DNA of 64,000 bases. It comes from DAIDKA01 sp036521075. GTDB lineage: Bacteria; Pseudomonadota; Gammaproteobacteria; Steroidobacterales; Steroidobacteraceae. Positions 1-8,300 of the stretch are shown here, in pieces (within the stretch, counting starts at the first letter, position 1; every line of letters starts with the position of its first letter). The notes beneath the pieces are model-generated. The model saw only the letters and a program-made list of their open reading frames with translations. It ran no database searches and was not told where the DNA came from. Both the position numbers and the translations under genes were made by a program. Location of the stretch: NCBI GenBank assembly GCA_036521075.1, contig DATDIL010000162.1, forward strand, positions 1-64,000. Reading direction: 5' to 3'.

Positions 1-102
1 CACTTGCACGGGTGGCGTGGCCGTGACCGGGCGCGTGACCGTGTCGGCACGAACAGCCGGTATGGCCAATGCGATCAATAGTGCCGTCCAGCGCGAAACC
101 AT
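1..102 (-). CDS. Exported protein, N-terminal fragment cut by the window edge
   Basis: An open frame starts at the ATG complementary to 100-102 and runs off the left edge (34 codons visible). It begins MVSRWTALLIALAIPAVRA, a compact signal peptide with one basic residue, a hydrophobic core of about 12 residues and an A-x-A-like (VRA) cleavage site; a Thr/Val/Pro-rich stretch follows. It lies about 70 bases downstream of prfA on the same strand and could be co-transcribed with it. In many gammaproteobacteria prmC follows prfA, but a signal peptide argues against prmC here. The mature protein is outside the window, so no function can be given. Confidence 0.45.
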   Translation of the reverse strand, partial: MVSRWTALLIALAIPAVRADTVTRPVTATPPVQV

Positions 103-171
103 GAGCAAACAATAGCGAACAAGACTGCAGGGGCGCCTTGCGGGCGTATTAAGAATGCTTAACTCACGGCC

Positions 172-1251
172 TTACAGTACGGCGGCCAGCTCCTCGGCCT
201 GATGTTCCTGCTGCAGGGCGCCGATGAGTTCATCGAGCTTGCCGTCCATCACATCGGCCAGCTTGTACAGCGTCAGATTGATGCGGTGATCGGTGACGCG
301 GCCCTGCGGAAAATTGTAGGTGCGGATGCGCTCGGAGCGATCACCGCTGCCGACCTGCAGCTTGCGCGCATGCGCCTGCTCGCTGTGCTGCTTTTCCTGC
401 TCGGCGGCGAGCAGTCGCGATTTGAGCAAGGACATCGCCTTGGAGCGGTTCTTGTGCTGGGAGCGCTCCTCCTGGCATTCGACCACCAGGCCGGTCGGAA
501 TATGGGTGATGCGGATGGCCGAATCGGTCTTGTTCACGTGCTGGCCGCCGGCGCCCGAGGAGCGGTAGGTATCGATGCGCAGATCGGCCGGATTGATCTC
601 GACCTTCTCCACTTCATCAACCTCGGGAAGGATGGCCACCGTACACGCGGAGGTGTGAATACGCCCCTGCGCTTCGGTTGCCGGCACGCGCTGCACGCGG
701 TGCGTGCCGGATTCGAAGCGGAACTGGAAGAACGCATTGTGTCCGGCAATGCGGCAGATCACTTCCTTGTAGCCGCCGTGCTCGCCGGCGCTCTCGCTGA
801 TGATTTCAGTCGCGAAGCCACGCGTTTGCGCGTAGCGCATGTACATGCGCAGCAGATCACCGGCGAATATCGCCGCCTCATCGCCGCCCGTTCCGGCGCG
901 CACCTCCAGGAAGATGTTCTTTTCATCGCGTGGATCGCGTGGGACCAGCAGGCTGCGCAGCTGGGCTTCAGTGGCCGCCAGGGCGCCGCCCAGGCGCTGG
1001 ACTTCCTCCGCCGCCATGTCACGCATGGAGGGGTCCGGATCCGCGGCCATCAGCTGGGCGGTCGCCAGGTCCGATTCCAGTGCGCGGTAGGTCTGAAAGC
1101 CTTCGGTAAGCGGCTGCAGGCGCGAGTACTCCCGCGATAGCTCGCGAAACTGTGGCGAACCGCCCTCGGTGGACGGCTCAGCGAGCAGGCCGCCGACTTC
1201 CTCGAAGCGGTCGACCATTTTCTCCAGGCGCTGGCGTATCGAATCCTTCAT
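172..1251 (-). CDS. prfA: Peptide chain release factor 1
   Basis: This is release factor RF1, which reads UAA and UAG in the ribosomal A site and triggers hydrolysis of peptidyl-tRNA. The protein has 359 residues, the normal family length. The stop-codon reading tripeptide P-A-T (in RVPATEAQGR) and the universal G-G-Q loop (SGAGGQHVNKTDSA, near residue 230) are both present, so it is RF1 and not RF2. The frame is open 38 codons further upstream, but homologues start at MKDSIRQRLEKM, so the ATG at 1249-1251 is taken as the start. It is divergent from the TPR lipoprotein gene at 1353, and the 100 bases between them should hold both promoters. Confidence 0.97.
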   Translation of the reverse strand: MKDSIRQRLEKMVDRFEEVGGLLAEPSTEGGSPQFRELSREYSRLQPLTEGFQTYRALESDLATAQLMAADPDPSMRDMAAEEVQRLGGALAATEAQLRSLLVPRDPRDEKNIFLEVRAGTGGDEAAIFAGDLLRMYMRYAQTRGFATEIISESAGEHGGYKEVICRIAGHNAFFQFRFESGTHRVQRVPATEAQGRIHTSACTVAILPEVDEVEKVEINPADLRIDTYRSSGAGGQHVNKTDSAIRITHIPTGLVVECQEERSQHKNRSKAMSLLKSRLLAAEQEKQHSEQAHARKLQVGSGDRSERIRTYNFPQGRVTDHRINLTLYKLADVMDGKLDELIGALQQEHQAEELAAVL

Positions 1252-1352
1252 TGGGTTACATACAGTTACAGATCCAGCCCGAAACGGGGGCGCGGCATTC
1301 TCAGCGATGCCCGATGGAGGTGACAAGGCGTGTTTGGATATATAGTGGCCCC

Positions 1353-3092
1353 ATGGGCGCGACACGAATCTGGATGACCCTGTTGGTTGGCGCGATCACC
1401 GCGCTGAACCTGGCAGGATGCCAAACCGTACCGCCGGCAGGTGTGAGCGCTGCCGCCGGTCCTGCTGTCTCCGAAACGGCGGCGTCGGACCCGGCGCCGG
1501 CCGCGCCGGCTGATCCGGCCCAGGCCAGTGTGGCCGGAGAACTCGCGCTGCAGAATGGCGACTGCCGCGGTGCCTCGGAGGACTTTGCGGTGGCCTCGCA
1601 GGGCGCGCCGGCCCAGATGGCCAGCCATGCCACCGACGTGGCGCTGGACTGCCAGGACATCCCGGCCGCCTGGACCGCCGTGCAGAATTGGTTCAAGGCG
1701 GCGCCCAAGGATCCTCAGGCCGCGCTCATTTACGCGACGATCGCCCTGAAGCTGTACCGCGTACCGGAGGCGCGCGTGGGCATCAGTACCGCGCTGGCGG
1801 CCGATACGAAGGCGTCCGACCGCGACCTGATCGGCTCCATGCAGGTGCTGGCCGACCAGTCCGATGCGACCGCCGCCTTCGCGGCCCTCGATCCGGTGAT
1901 CGACACGCCGCAACGCTCGGCGGCGGTGCTGACGGCTCTGGGTGCCATGGCAGTGGAGGCGTATGACTTCAAACGCGCCGACCACCTGGTCGAGGAGGCG
2001 CTGCAGCGCGACCCGAAGTCCACCGACACCCTGCGACTGAAGGCGCGGATTGCCGTGCTGCGTGGAGATGCGACGGTGGCGCTGGCGACGGCGCACGAGG
2101 TCGCGAAATTGGATCCGACCGATGGTGTATTCGAAGTGGCCGAGGTGCTGCAGGATCTGGGTCGCGCGGAGGAGGCGGCCAAGGAGCTGGAGCGGCTGCG
2201 CGCGAGTGGCGACACCGATACCCAGGAGATCGACCGGCGGCTGGCGCTGCTCGCCTTTGACAATGGCGATCTGGCGCAGGCGCAGAAGCGCTTCACCGCC
2301 TTGATGAGCACCGGCGAGGCGGGCGAAGGCACCCTGTTTTACCTGGCGCAGATTGCCGACGCGCAGGGCAATAAGGAGGCCGCACTTGCCATCTACCGGC
2401 GGCTGATCGATTCATCGATGGCGGCCCCCGCGCGGGTTGCCGCAGCGGGTTTGCTGCTGGACTCCGGCAAGCGTGCCGAGGCCTTTGCGCTGGTCGATGA
2501 CCTGGCCGGTCATGACGCGCGCAGCACCTTTGAACTGGTCGTGCAGAAGGCTCATCTGCTGGCAGATCACGGGGATGCCGAGGGGGCGCTGGCGCTGCTG
2601 TCGGCTGCAGCCCAGTCCTATCCGCACAATCCGACGTTGGAATACGAGCGCGCCACGATGCTGGAGCGCGCCGGGCAGACCCGCGAGTCGGTGCAGGCCT
2701 TCGAGCGGCTGCTGGCCAGGCGCCCGGAAGACCCGACCATACTGAATGCGCTGGGCTACACCCTGGCGGATCATCATCAACAGCTGCCGCGCGCCGAGAA
2801 GCTGATTCGCCAGGCTTTGCTGGTCACGCCGGACAGTCCGGCGGCGCTGGACAGCCTGGGATGGGTAAGGCTGCGACGGGGCGATTCGCGTGATGCGGCT
2901 GGCATTCTCGAACATGCCTACAACGTCGGTCAGGATCCGGACATTGCGGCCCACTGGGTCGAAGCGCTGTGGACCAGTGGTTCGCAGGCGCAGGCGCGCA
3001 AGGTGCTCAGTGATGCACTGAGCCGCCATCCGGAATCCGCGTCGCTCGAAGCCACGCGGCAGCGCCTGTTGCCGAGTTCCGGACACCGCTGA
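1353..3092 (+). CDS. TPR-repeat outer-membrane-type lipoprotein
   Basis: A 579-residue lipoprotein. The start chosen is the ATG at 1353, because it gives a lipoprotein signal peptide ending in L-A-G-C with the lipidated Cys at residue 23; the frame is open further upstream but not protein-like. A short Ala/Pro-rich linker is followed by degenerate tetratricopeptide repeats over nearly the whole length, visible as recurring A-x-x-x-L/Y-x-x-x-L/A helical pairs (for example LNALGYTLADHHQQLPRAEK and LDSLGWVRLRRGD near the C-terminus). TPR solenoids mediate protein-protein contacts. In this conserved locus the gene always precedes lolB, and only one base separates its stop from the lolB start, so it is probably an envelope-assembly factor. 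Its exact partner is unknown. Confidence 0.9.
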   Translation: MGATRIWMTLLVGAITALNLAGCQTVPPAGVSAAAGPAVSETAASDPAPAAPADPAQASVAGELALQNGDCRGASEDFAVASQGAPAQMASHATDVALDCQDIPAAWTAVQNWFKAAPKDPQAALIYATIALKLYRVPEARVGISTALAADTKASDRDLIGSMQVLADQSDATAAFAALDPVIDTPQRSAAVLTALGAMAVEAYDFKRADHLVEEALQRDPKSTDTLRLKARIAVLRGDATVALATAHEVAKLDPTDGVFEVAEVLQDLGRAEEAAKELERLRASGDTDTQEIDRRLALLAFDNGDLAQAQKRFTALMSTGEAGEGTLFYLAQIADAQGNKEAALAIYRRLIDSSMAAPARVAAAGLLLDSGKRAEAFALVDDLAGHDARSTFELVVQKAHLLADHGDAEGALALLSAAAQSYPHNPTLEYERATMLERAGQTRESVQAFERLLARRPEDPTILNALGYTLADHHQQLPRAEKLIRQALLVTPDSPAALDSLGWVRLRRGDSRDAAGILEHAYNVGQDPDIAAHWVEALWTSGSQAQARKVLSDALSRHPESASLEATRQRLLPSSGHR

Positions 3093-3093
3093 T

Positions 3094-3741
3094 ATGCCGG
3101 TTGGCCGGCGGGCAATGGCCGTGAAGCTGCGGCCGCTTCAGCTTTTTGCCCTGCTTGCCGCGAGCCTGTGGCTGGCGGCCTGTCAGACAGTGCCAAAACC
3201 CATCGCCCCGACCGTGGCCCCCGAAGAGGTGGTGGCCGGCTGGCCCGCCCGTCGCGCGCAATTGCAGATGCGCGCGCAGTTCACCGCGCAGGGGCGCATC
3301 GGGGTCGTGGCCGGATCCGATGGGTTCAATGGCCATTTGCGCTGGATCCAGGACGGAGCGCGCAGCACGGTGAGCCTGGATGGTCCGTTGGGCATGGGTG
3401 GCGTGCGCATCGTCAACGATGCGGGCGCGCTGATCGTGACGAACCCAGCGGGTGAAGCGTTCGACAGCCAGGCCGCACACGATGCACTGGTGCGGCGCCT
3501 GGGTTTCGAGCCGCCTCTGCACAGCCTGCGTTACTGGATACAGGGCGTCCCGGATCCGGCAACGCTCAGCACCGAGCGCCTGAGCGCGCAGGGATATCTG
3601 GGCACACTGGTGCAGTCCGGTTGGACCGTGACTTTCAGCGATTACATGCGCACCGCCGATGGCGCGCTGCCCCAGAAACTGACCGTGGCGCGCGACCAGG
3701 TGCGCGTGAAGCTGGTCATCGAAGCGTGGCATTCCCCATGA
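3094..3741 (+). CDS. lolB: Outer-membrane lipoprotein insertase LolB
   Basis: LolB receives lipoproteins from the periplasmic chaperone LolA and inserts them into the outer membrane; it is a lipoprotein itself. The protein shows a signal peptide ending L-A-A-C (Cys30 from the ATG at 3094, Cys23 from the in-frame ATG at 3115). A LolB core follows, with RIGVVAGSDGFNGHLRW and SLDGPLGMGGVRI matching the beta-rich hydrophobic-pocket fold. Both starts are plausible; 3094 is listed because it lies one base after the upstream stop. The stop overlaps the ispE start in an ATGA, so the genes are translationally coupled. Confidence 0.93.
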   Translation: MPVGRRAMAVKLRPLQLFALLAASLWLAACQTVPKPIAPTVAPEEVVAGWPARRAQLQMRAQFTAQGRIGVVAGSDGFNGHLRWIQDGARSTVSLDGPLGMGGVRIVNDAGALIVTNPAGEAFDSQAAHDALVRRLGFEPPLHSLRYWIQGVPDPATLSTERLSAQGYLGTLVQSGWTVTFSDYMRTADGALPQKLTVARDQVRVKLVIEAWHSP

Positions 3742-4577
3742 CCGCCCCGATCCTGTGGCCGGCGCCGGCCAAGCTCAATCTGTTTCTCCATGTCATCTCC
3801 CGACGGCCCGACGGCTACCACGAGCTGCAGACCCTGTTCCAACTCATCGACCTGGCTGATGACATCCAGATCCAGGTGCGACCGGACGCAGTGATCGAGC
3901 GGCAGGCGGGACCGGATGGCGTGCCGGCCGAGGCGGACCTGGTGGTACGGGCGGCCCGGGCACTGCAGGCGGCTGCGGGGATCCGGCTGGGCGCCAGCCT
4001 CCGACTCACCAAGCGCATTCCGATGGGCGGCGGCTTGGGCGGCGGCAGTTCGGATGCCGCGACGGTGCTGGTGGCGCTGAACCAGATGTGGAAATGCGGG
4101 CTGAATGAGGACGATCTTGCTGGCATCGGCGTCAAACTGGGGGCGGACGTGCCAGTTTTCGTGCGGGGACATTCGGCCTGGGCCGAAGGGCGCGGCGAGC
4201 GCCTGACGGCCGTGCACCTGCCGGAACACTGGTTTGCGTTGGTCCATCCGCAGGTCCATGTACCCACCGCGGCCGTGTTCCAGGCACCTGAATTGACACG
4301 AAATTCACCCCCGATCACAATAGGCGGCTATTTACAGTCGGGCGGGCGGAATGATTTCGAACCGGTAGTGCGCACGCGCTACCCCGAAGTGGCGCGCGCG
4401 CTGGACTGGCTGGGGCACTTCGCACCGGCGCGGCTGACGGGCACGGGGTCCTGCATTTTCGCACCCTGCGCAGCTCAGGATGAGGCACAAGACATCGTGA
4501 CGAGGGTCCCTGCGCCATGGCGCGGTATGGTCGCCCGCGGAATGAACGTCTCGCCGCTCCTTGCCTTGCGGACCTGA
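3738..4577 (+). CDS. ispE: 4-diphosphocytidyl-2-C-methyl-D-erythritol kinase
   Basis: IspE phosphorylates CDP-methylerythritol in the non-mevalonate (MEP) isoprenoid pathway. The protein has 279 residues and is a GHMP-family kinase. The N-terminal WPAPAKLNLFLHV contains the catalytic Lys. The glycine-rich ATP loop PMGGGLGGGSSDAA lies near residue 100, the catalytic Asp is in LGADVPVF, and the third GHMP motif is LTGTGSCIF. The start is the ATG overlapping the lolB stop; upstream in-frame codons belong to the lolB shadow. Its place between lolB and tRNA-Gln/prs is the usual gammaproteobacterial order. Confidence 0.97.
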   Translation: MTAPILWPAPAKLNLFLHVISRRPDGYHELQTLFQLIDLADDIQIQVRPDAVIERQAGPDGVPAEADLVVRAARALQAAAGIRLGASLRLTKRIPMGGGLGGGSSDAATVLVALNQMWKCGLNEDDLAGIGVKLGADVPVFVRGHSAWAEGRGERLTAVHLPEHWFALVHPQVHVPTAAVFQAPELTRNSPPITIGGYLQSGGRNDFEPVVRTRYPEVARALDWLGHFAPARLTGTGSCIFAPCAAQDEAQDIVTRVPAPWRGMVARGMNVSPLLALRT

Positions 4578-4591
4578 GGAATTATTTATGG

Positions 4592-4666
4592 TGGGGTGTC
4601 GCCAAGTGGTAAGGCAGCGGGTTTTGATCCCGCCATTCGGAGGTTCGAATCCTTCCACCCCAGCCA
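4592..4666 (+). tRNA. tRNA-Gln (anticodon TTG)
   Basis: The cloverleaf is readable. The acceptor stem starts TGGGGTG at 4592 and pairs with the CACCCCA ending at 4662. The discriminator G is followed by an encoded CCA (4664-4666). The anticodon arm is GCGGG - TTTTGAT - CCCGC with anticodon TTG at 4624-4626, and the T arm contains GGTTCGAATCC. The gene sits between ispE and prs, where tRNA-Gln is normally found in this gene order. Confidence 0.96.
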
Positions 4667-4697
4667 CGTTTGCTGATCGGCCGTATGGGACGGGGAG

Positions 4698-5660
4698 ATG
4701 CGGGTCGTGAGTGACGACACGATGGCGTTGTTCACCGGGAATGCCAACCGGGCGCTCGCGCAGGAGATTGCGCGACACCTGGGTGTGCCGCTGGGCGAGG
4801 CTGAAGTCGGCCGCTTCAGTGACGGTGAGGTCAATGTCGAGCTGATCGACAACGTACGCGGCCGCGATGTATTCATCGTGCAGTCAACCTGCCCCCCAGT
4901 GAACGATCATTTGATGGAGCTGCTGGTGCTGGTGGATGCCTGCCGCCGCGCCTCGGCCGCACGCATTACGGCGGTCGTGCCGTACTTTGGTTATTCGCGC
5001 CAGGATCGACGGCCGCGCGCGACGCGTTCGGCGATCACCGCGAAGCTGGTTGCGAACATGATCGCCGGCGCCGGTGTCGACCGACTGCTGACCCTGGATC
5101 TGCATTCGGACCAGATCATGGGTTTCTTTGATATTCCCGTGGACAATGTGTACGGCTCGCCGGTGCTGCTGGGGGATGCCTGGAAGCGCGGCGACAGCAA
5201 TCTGGTCGTGGTATCGCCGGATATTGGCGGTGTGGCCCGCGCCCGCGCGTTCGCGCGCCGGCTGGATGATGCGGATCTGGCCATCATCGACAAGCGTCGA
5301 CCGCGACCGAATGAGTCGCGCGTGATGAACATCATCGGCGAGGTTGCCGGCAAGAACTGCGTGCTGGTCGATGACATGGTGGATACCGCCGGCACGCTGT
5401 GCCTGGCAGCACAGGCACTGAAGGATGCCGGAGCGCTGAAGGTGACCTCGTACATCACCCACGCGCTGCTGTCGGGCGCCGCGCTCGATCGCATCTCCAC
5501 CTCGGCGCTCGATGAGCTGGTGGTGACCGACACCATTCCGCTGTCGGCGGCGGCACAGAACATTGGCCGCATCCGCCAGCTGTCGGTGGCGGCGTTGCTG
5601 GCGGAGACCATACGGCGCATACGGGCTGAGGAGTCCGTAAGCTCCCTGTACGTGGATTAG
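4698..5660 (+). CDS. prs: Ribose-phosphate pyrophosphokinase
   Basis: PRPP synthetase transfers pyrophosphate from ATP to ribose-5-phosphate, giving PRPP for purine, pyrimidine, His, Trp and NAD synthesis. Family motifs are in order: VGRFSDGEVNVEL near the N-terminus, the catalytic flexible-loop segment YFGYSRQDRR, the metal site DLHSDQIMGFF, and the PRPP loop VLVDDMVDTAGTL. Length is about 315-320 residues, as expected. The start is uncertain: the ATG at 4698 directly abuts its GGGGAG, whereas an in-frame GTG at 4707 has the same GGAG at a normal 9-base spacing, and ATG 4722 (MALFTGNA) matches the homologues' start best. The gene may share a transcript with tRNA-Gln. Confidence 0.96.
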   Translation: MRVVSDDTMALFTGNANRALAQEIARHLGVPLGEAEVGRFSDGEVNVELIDNVRGRDVFIVQSTCPPVNDHLMELLVLVDACRRASAARITAVVPYFGYSRQDRRPRATRSAITAKLVANMIAGAGVDRLLTLDLHSDQIMGFFDIPVDNVYGSPVLLGDAWKRGDSNLVVVSPDIGGVARARAFARRLDDADLAIIDKRRPRPNESRVMNIIGEVAGKNCVLVDDMVDTAGTLCLAAQALKDAGALKVTSYITHALLSGAALDRISTSALDELVVTDTIPLSAAAQNIGRIRQLSVAALLAETIRRIRAEESVSSLYVD

Positions 5661-5784
5661 AAATTGATGAGGCCTTGCTGCCACATTGGGTGGTCAGCGG
5701 GTCGTGTTGATCATGCCCCTTTGGTCGCGGGGAGGCGTGAAAGCCGCATGGTGCGGCGAATTGACGACGTTGAGGAGTTCGACA

Positions 5785-6522
5785 ATGCGCATTTCATTTG
5801 TGATCGGCGCGGAATTCCGGGACACGCAAGGCAAAGGTGCGAGCCGCCGCCTGCGTGTCACGGGCAAAGTTCCGGCCATACTGTACGGCGGCGGGCAGGA
5901 TCCGCGCGCACTGGTCCTCGATCAGCAGAAGCTGTTGACGATGATCGACAACGAGAAGTTCTACTCATCCATCGTGCAGCTGAAAGTGGCGAACGAGACG
6001 CAGGCCGCCATCGTCAAGGATGTGCAGATGCACCCGGCCAAGAACCTGGTCGTGCACCTGGACATGCAGCGGGTGGTGGAGAACGAGAAGCTGCGCATCC
6101 GCCTGCCGATCCACTTCCGTAATGCCAGCGCCTGCCCGGGCGTGAAGTCACAGGGCGGCATCGTGTCGCATCTGATGAACGAAGTCGAAGTGGTGTGTTT
6201 GCCGAAGGATCTGCCGGAGTTCCTCGAAATCGACATGTCGACGATGAACTTGAACGACATCAAGTATCTGGCCGATGTGGTGGTTCCGGAAGGCGTCGTC
6301 CTGCCCGCCCTGGGGCATGGCCGCAACCCGGCGGTCGTGTCCATCCACAGCCCGCGTGCCGAGGAGCCCGAGGCGGTCGCCGCCGAAGCTGCACCGGCCG
6401 AGGGCGCGGCCGCAGCGCCCGCCGCTGCTGCTGCTGCTGCCGGCGCCGCCGCCGCTGCGGAGGCGAAGAAGGACGACAAGGCTGCTGCCGCTCCTGCCAA
6501 GAAGGACGCGGGCAAGAAGTAG
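5785..6522 (+). CDS. rplY: 50S ribosomal protein L25, long general-stress (CTC) form
   Basis: bL25 binds 5S rRNA at the central protuberance of the 50S subunit. The 245-residue product is the long CTC-type form, with an N-terminal 5S-binding domain (GASRRLRVTGKVPAILYGGG) and a C-terminal TL5-like beta domain (LPIHFRNASACPGVKSQGG). The start is the ATG at 5785, preceded by GAGGAG at 5772-5777; the open frame upstream has no ribosome site. The last 60 or so residues are an Ala/Pro/Lys low-complexity tail, longer than in most homologues and probably disordered. The gene is followed by a hairpin at 6534-6561 and then pth. Confidence 0.96.
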   Translation: MRISFVIGAEFRDTQGKGASRRLRVTGKVPAILYGGGQDPRALVLDQQKLLTMIDNEKFYSSIVQLKVANETQAAIVKDVQMHPAKNLVVHLDMQRVVENEKLRIRLPIHFRNASACPGVKSQGGIVSHLMNEVEVVCLPKDLPEFLEIDMSTMNLNDIKYLADVVVPEGVVLPALGHGRNPAVVSIHSPRAEEPEAVAAEAAPAEGAAAAPAAAAAAAGAAAAAEAKKDDKAAAAPAKKDAGKK

Positions 6523-6533
6523 CCGTGACGGAG

Positions 6534-6575
6534 GCGCGGGCGAGTACTCGCTCACCCGCGCTTCCGCTTTTCGTT
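6534..6575 (+). terminator. GC-rich hairpin with T-rich tail between rplY and pth
   Basis: GCGCGGG (6534-6540) pairs with CCCGCGC (6555-6561), and an inner CGAG/CTCG pair extends the stem. The stem is followed by TTCCGCTTTTCGTTT. The shape is that of a Rho-independent terminator or partial attenuator. Because pth starts only 20 bases later on the same strand, it may lower, not abolish, read-through. Confidence 0.55.
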
Positions 6576-6594
6576 TCATTGCAGGCGTGCGCTC

Positions 6595-7179
6595 ATGGAT
6601 GCCGTTCCCCTGAAGCTGGTCGTGGGTTTGGGCAACCCCGGGGCCGAACACGAGCGCCAGCGTCACAACGCGGGCTTCGCGTTTGTCGATGCGCTGGCTG
6701 CCCGCCTGGGTGCAACCTTTCACTACGAGCCGCGCCATCAGGCCGATCTGGCGCGCGCGCGGATTGCCGACGCCGAGGTGTGGTTGGCCAAGCCCATGAC
6801 CTACATGAACTGCAGCGGCGGCCCGTTGGCCAGTATCGCGGGCTACTACAAGATCGGCCCTGGTGAAATCCTGGTGGCCTACGATGAGCTGGATTTCCCG
6901 CCAGGGGATGCCCGGCTGAAATTCGGCGGCGGCCACGGTGGCCACAACGGCATGCGCGATATTCTCGCAAACAATGCGCAACAGTTCTGGCGCCTGCGGG
7001 TGGGGATCGGTCATCCCGGGGATCGCAACAAGGTCCTGCACTACGTTCTGGGACGCCCATCCAAGGCGGACGAAGAGCTCATCGGCGTGGCGATTGCCGC
7101 CGCGGCGGATGCCGTGCCGATGATGATGCAGCAAGGTGCGCAGCGGGCCATCCAGGCCCTGCACGGCCGGCCTGTTTAA
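6595..7179 (+). CDS. pth: Peptidyl-tRNA hydrolase
   Basis: Pth cleaves the ester bond of peptidyl-tRNAs dropped from stalled ribosomes, recycling tRNA. The 194-residue protein carries the bacterial Pth motifs: VVGLGNPG at 9-16 with the invariant Asn14, the catalytic His24 in RQRHNAGF, KPMTYMNCSGG, YDELDFPPG with the conserved Asp, and GGGHGGHNGMRDI. The start at 6595 gives MDAVPLKLVVGLGNPG, a normal N-terminus. It lies downstream of rplY and 18 bases upstream of ychF, an operon arrangement common in the class. Confidence 0.97.
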   Translation: MDAVPLKLVVGLGNPGAEHERQRHNAGFAFVDALAARLGATFHYEPRHQADLARARIADAEVWLAKPMTYMNCSGGPLASIAGYYKIGPGEILVAYDELDFPPGDARLKFGGGHGGHNGMRDILANNAQQFWRLRVGIGHPGDRNKVLHYVLGRPSKADEELIGVAIAAAADAVPMMMQQGAQRAIQALHGRPV

Positions 7180-7197
7180 AGTTCAAGGTAAACCAAT

Positions 7198-8289
7198 ATG
7201 TCCATCAAATGCGGAATCGTCGGCCTGCCGAATGTGGGCAAGTCGACGCTGTTCAACGCCCTGACGCGTGCGCAAATCGCGGCCGAGAACTACCCGTTCT
7301 GCACCATTGATCCGAATGTCGGTGTGGTGCCGGTGCCCGATAATCGTCTGCAGGAGCTGGCCAATATCGTGAATCCCGAGAAGCTCGTGCCGGCCGCGGT
7401 CGAGTTCGTCGATATCGCAGGCCTGGTCGCCGGCGCCTCCGAGGGCGAAGGACTGGGCAACAAGTTCCTCGCGCATATTCGCGAGGTCGACGCCATTGCA
7501 CACGTCGTGCGCTGCTTCGATGATGATGACATCGTGCATGTCGCCGGCAAGATCGATCCGCTGGCCGACATCGAGACCATCAACACCGAACTCGCGCTGG
7601 CCGATCTGACGACCGTCGAGAAGGCCCTCGAGCGTGCGACCAAGACCGCCAAGAGCGGCGACAAGGAGTCGCTGCGCAAGGCGGCGCTGTTCGAGAAGGT
7701 GCGGGCGCAGCTGAATAAGGCGCAGCCGGCCCGCGCCCTGAAGCTGACGGAGGAGGAAGCGAAGGACCTCAAGGAGCTGCACCTGCTGACGGCCAAGCCG
7801 GTCATGTACGTGGCCAACGTGGATGAGCGGGGCTTTACCGACAATCCGAAGCTTGCCACCGTGCAGAAGCTCGCAGCTGCCGAAGGTTCGCAGGTGGTCG
7901 CGGTGTGCGCCGCCATCGAGGCGGAAATCTCGCAGCTCGATGAGGCGGACCGCGCCGAATTCCTCGCCGAACTGAAACTGGATGAGCCGGGCCTGGATCG
8001 GGTCATCCGCTCCGCGTTCAAACTGCTGGGGCTGGAGACCTACTTCACGGCCGGTGAGAAGGAAGTGCGCGCGTGGACGGTGCGCGCCGGCTCGACCGCT
8101 CCGCAGGCCGCGGGCGTGATTCACACCGATTTCGAGCGCGGCTTCATCCGTGCGGAAGTCATCGCCTATGCCGACTACATCACCTACCGCGGTGAGAGCG
8201 GCGCACGCGAAGTCGGCAGGCTGCGCCTCGAAGGCAAGGAGTACATAGTCCGCGAGGGCGATGTCATGCACTTCCGGTTCAATGTCTGA
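7198..8289 (+). CDS. ychF: Redox-regulated ATPase YchF (Obg-like)
   Basis: YchF is a universally conserved Obg-family P-loop protein that hydrolyses ATP rather than GTP and binds ribosomes; it is linked to oxidative-stress control. The 363-residue protein has the P-loop GLPNVGKST, the G3 region DIAGLVAGASEGEGLG, an NVDE in place of the GTP-specific NKxD (the hallmark of ATP preference), and the C-terminal TGS-like domain (AWTVRAGSTAPQAAGVIHTD through IVREGDVMHFRFNV). The start ATG is 18 bases after the pth stop. It is the last gene of the core block and is convergent with the lactonase gene at 8301. Confidence 0.97.
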   Translation: MSIKCGIVGLPNVGKSTLFNALTRAQIAAENYPFCTIDPNVGVVPVPDNRLQELANIVNPEKLVPAAVEFVDIAGLVAGASEGEGLGNKFLAHIREVDAIAHVVRCFDDDDIVHVAGKIDPLADIETINTELALADLTTVEKALERATKTAKSGDKESLRKAALFEKVRAQLNKAQPARALKLTEEEAKDLKELHLLTAKPVMYVANVDERGFTDNPKLATVQKLAAAEGSQVVAVCAAIEAEISQLDEADRAEFLAELKLDEPGLDRVIRSAFKLLGLETYFTAGEKEVRAWTVRAGSTAPQAAGVIHTDFERGFIRAEVIAYADYITYRGESGAREVGRLRLEGKEYIVREGDVMHFRFNV

Positions 8290-8300
8290 GCATTCGCGCT

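Noticed and set aside
202..1140. 312-codon + strand frame over prfA
   Set aside because: It is the complementary-strand shadow of prfA, which has full family motifs; no ribosome site or recognisable domain.
4586..4876. Frame with EGFEPPNGG-like or 'WLGWKDSNLRMAGSKPAALPL' text across tRNA-Gln
   Set aside because: This is the well-known spurious protein text made by reading a tRNA antisense; no real gene.
7183..8271. 362-codon - strand frame over ychF
   Set aside because: Antisense shadow of ychF in GC-rich DNA; composition (His/Arg/Gly-rich) is typical of shadow frames.
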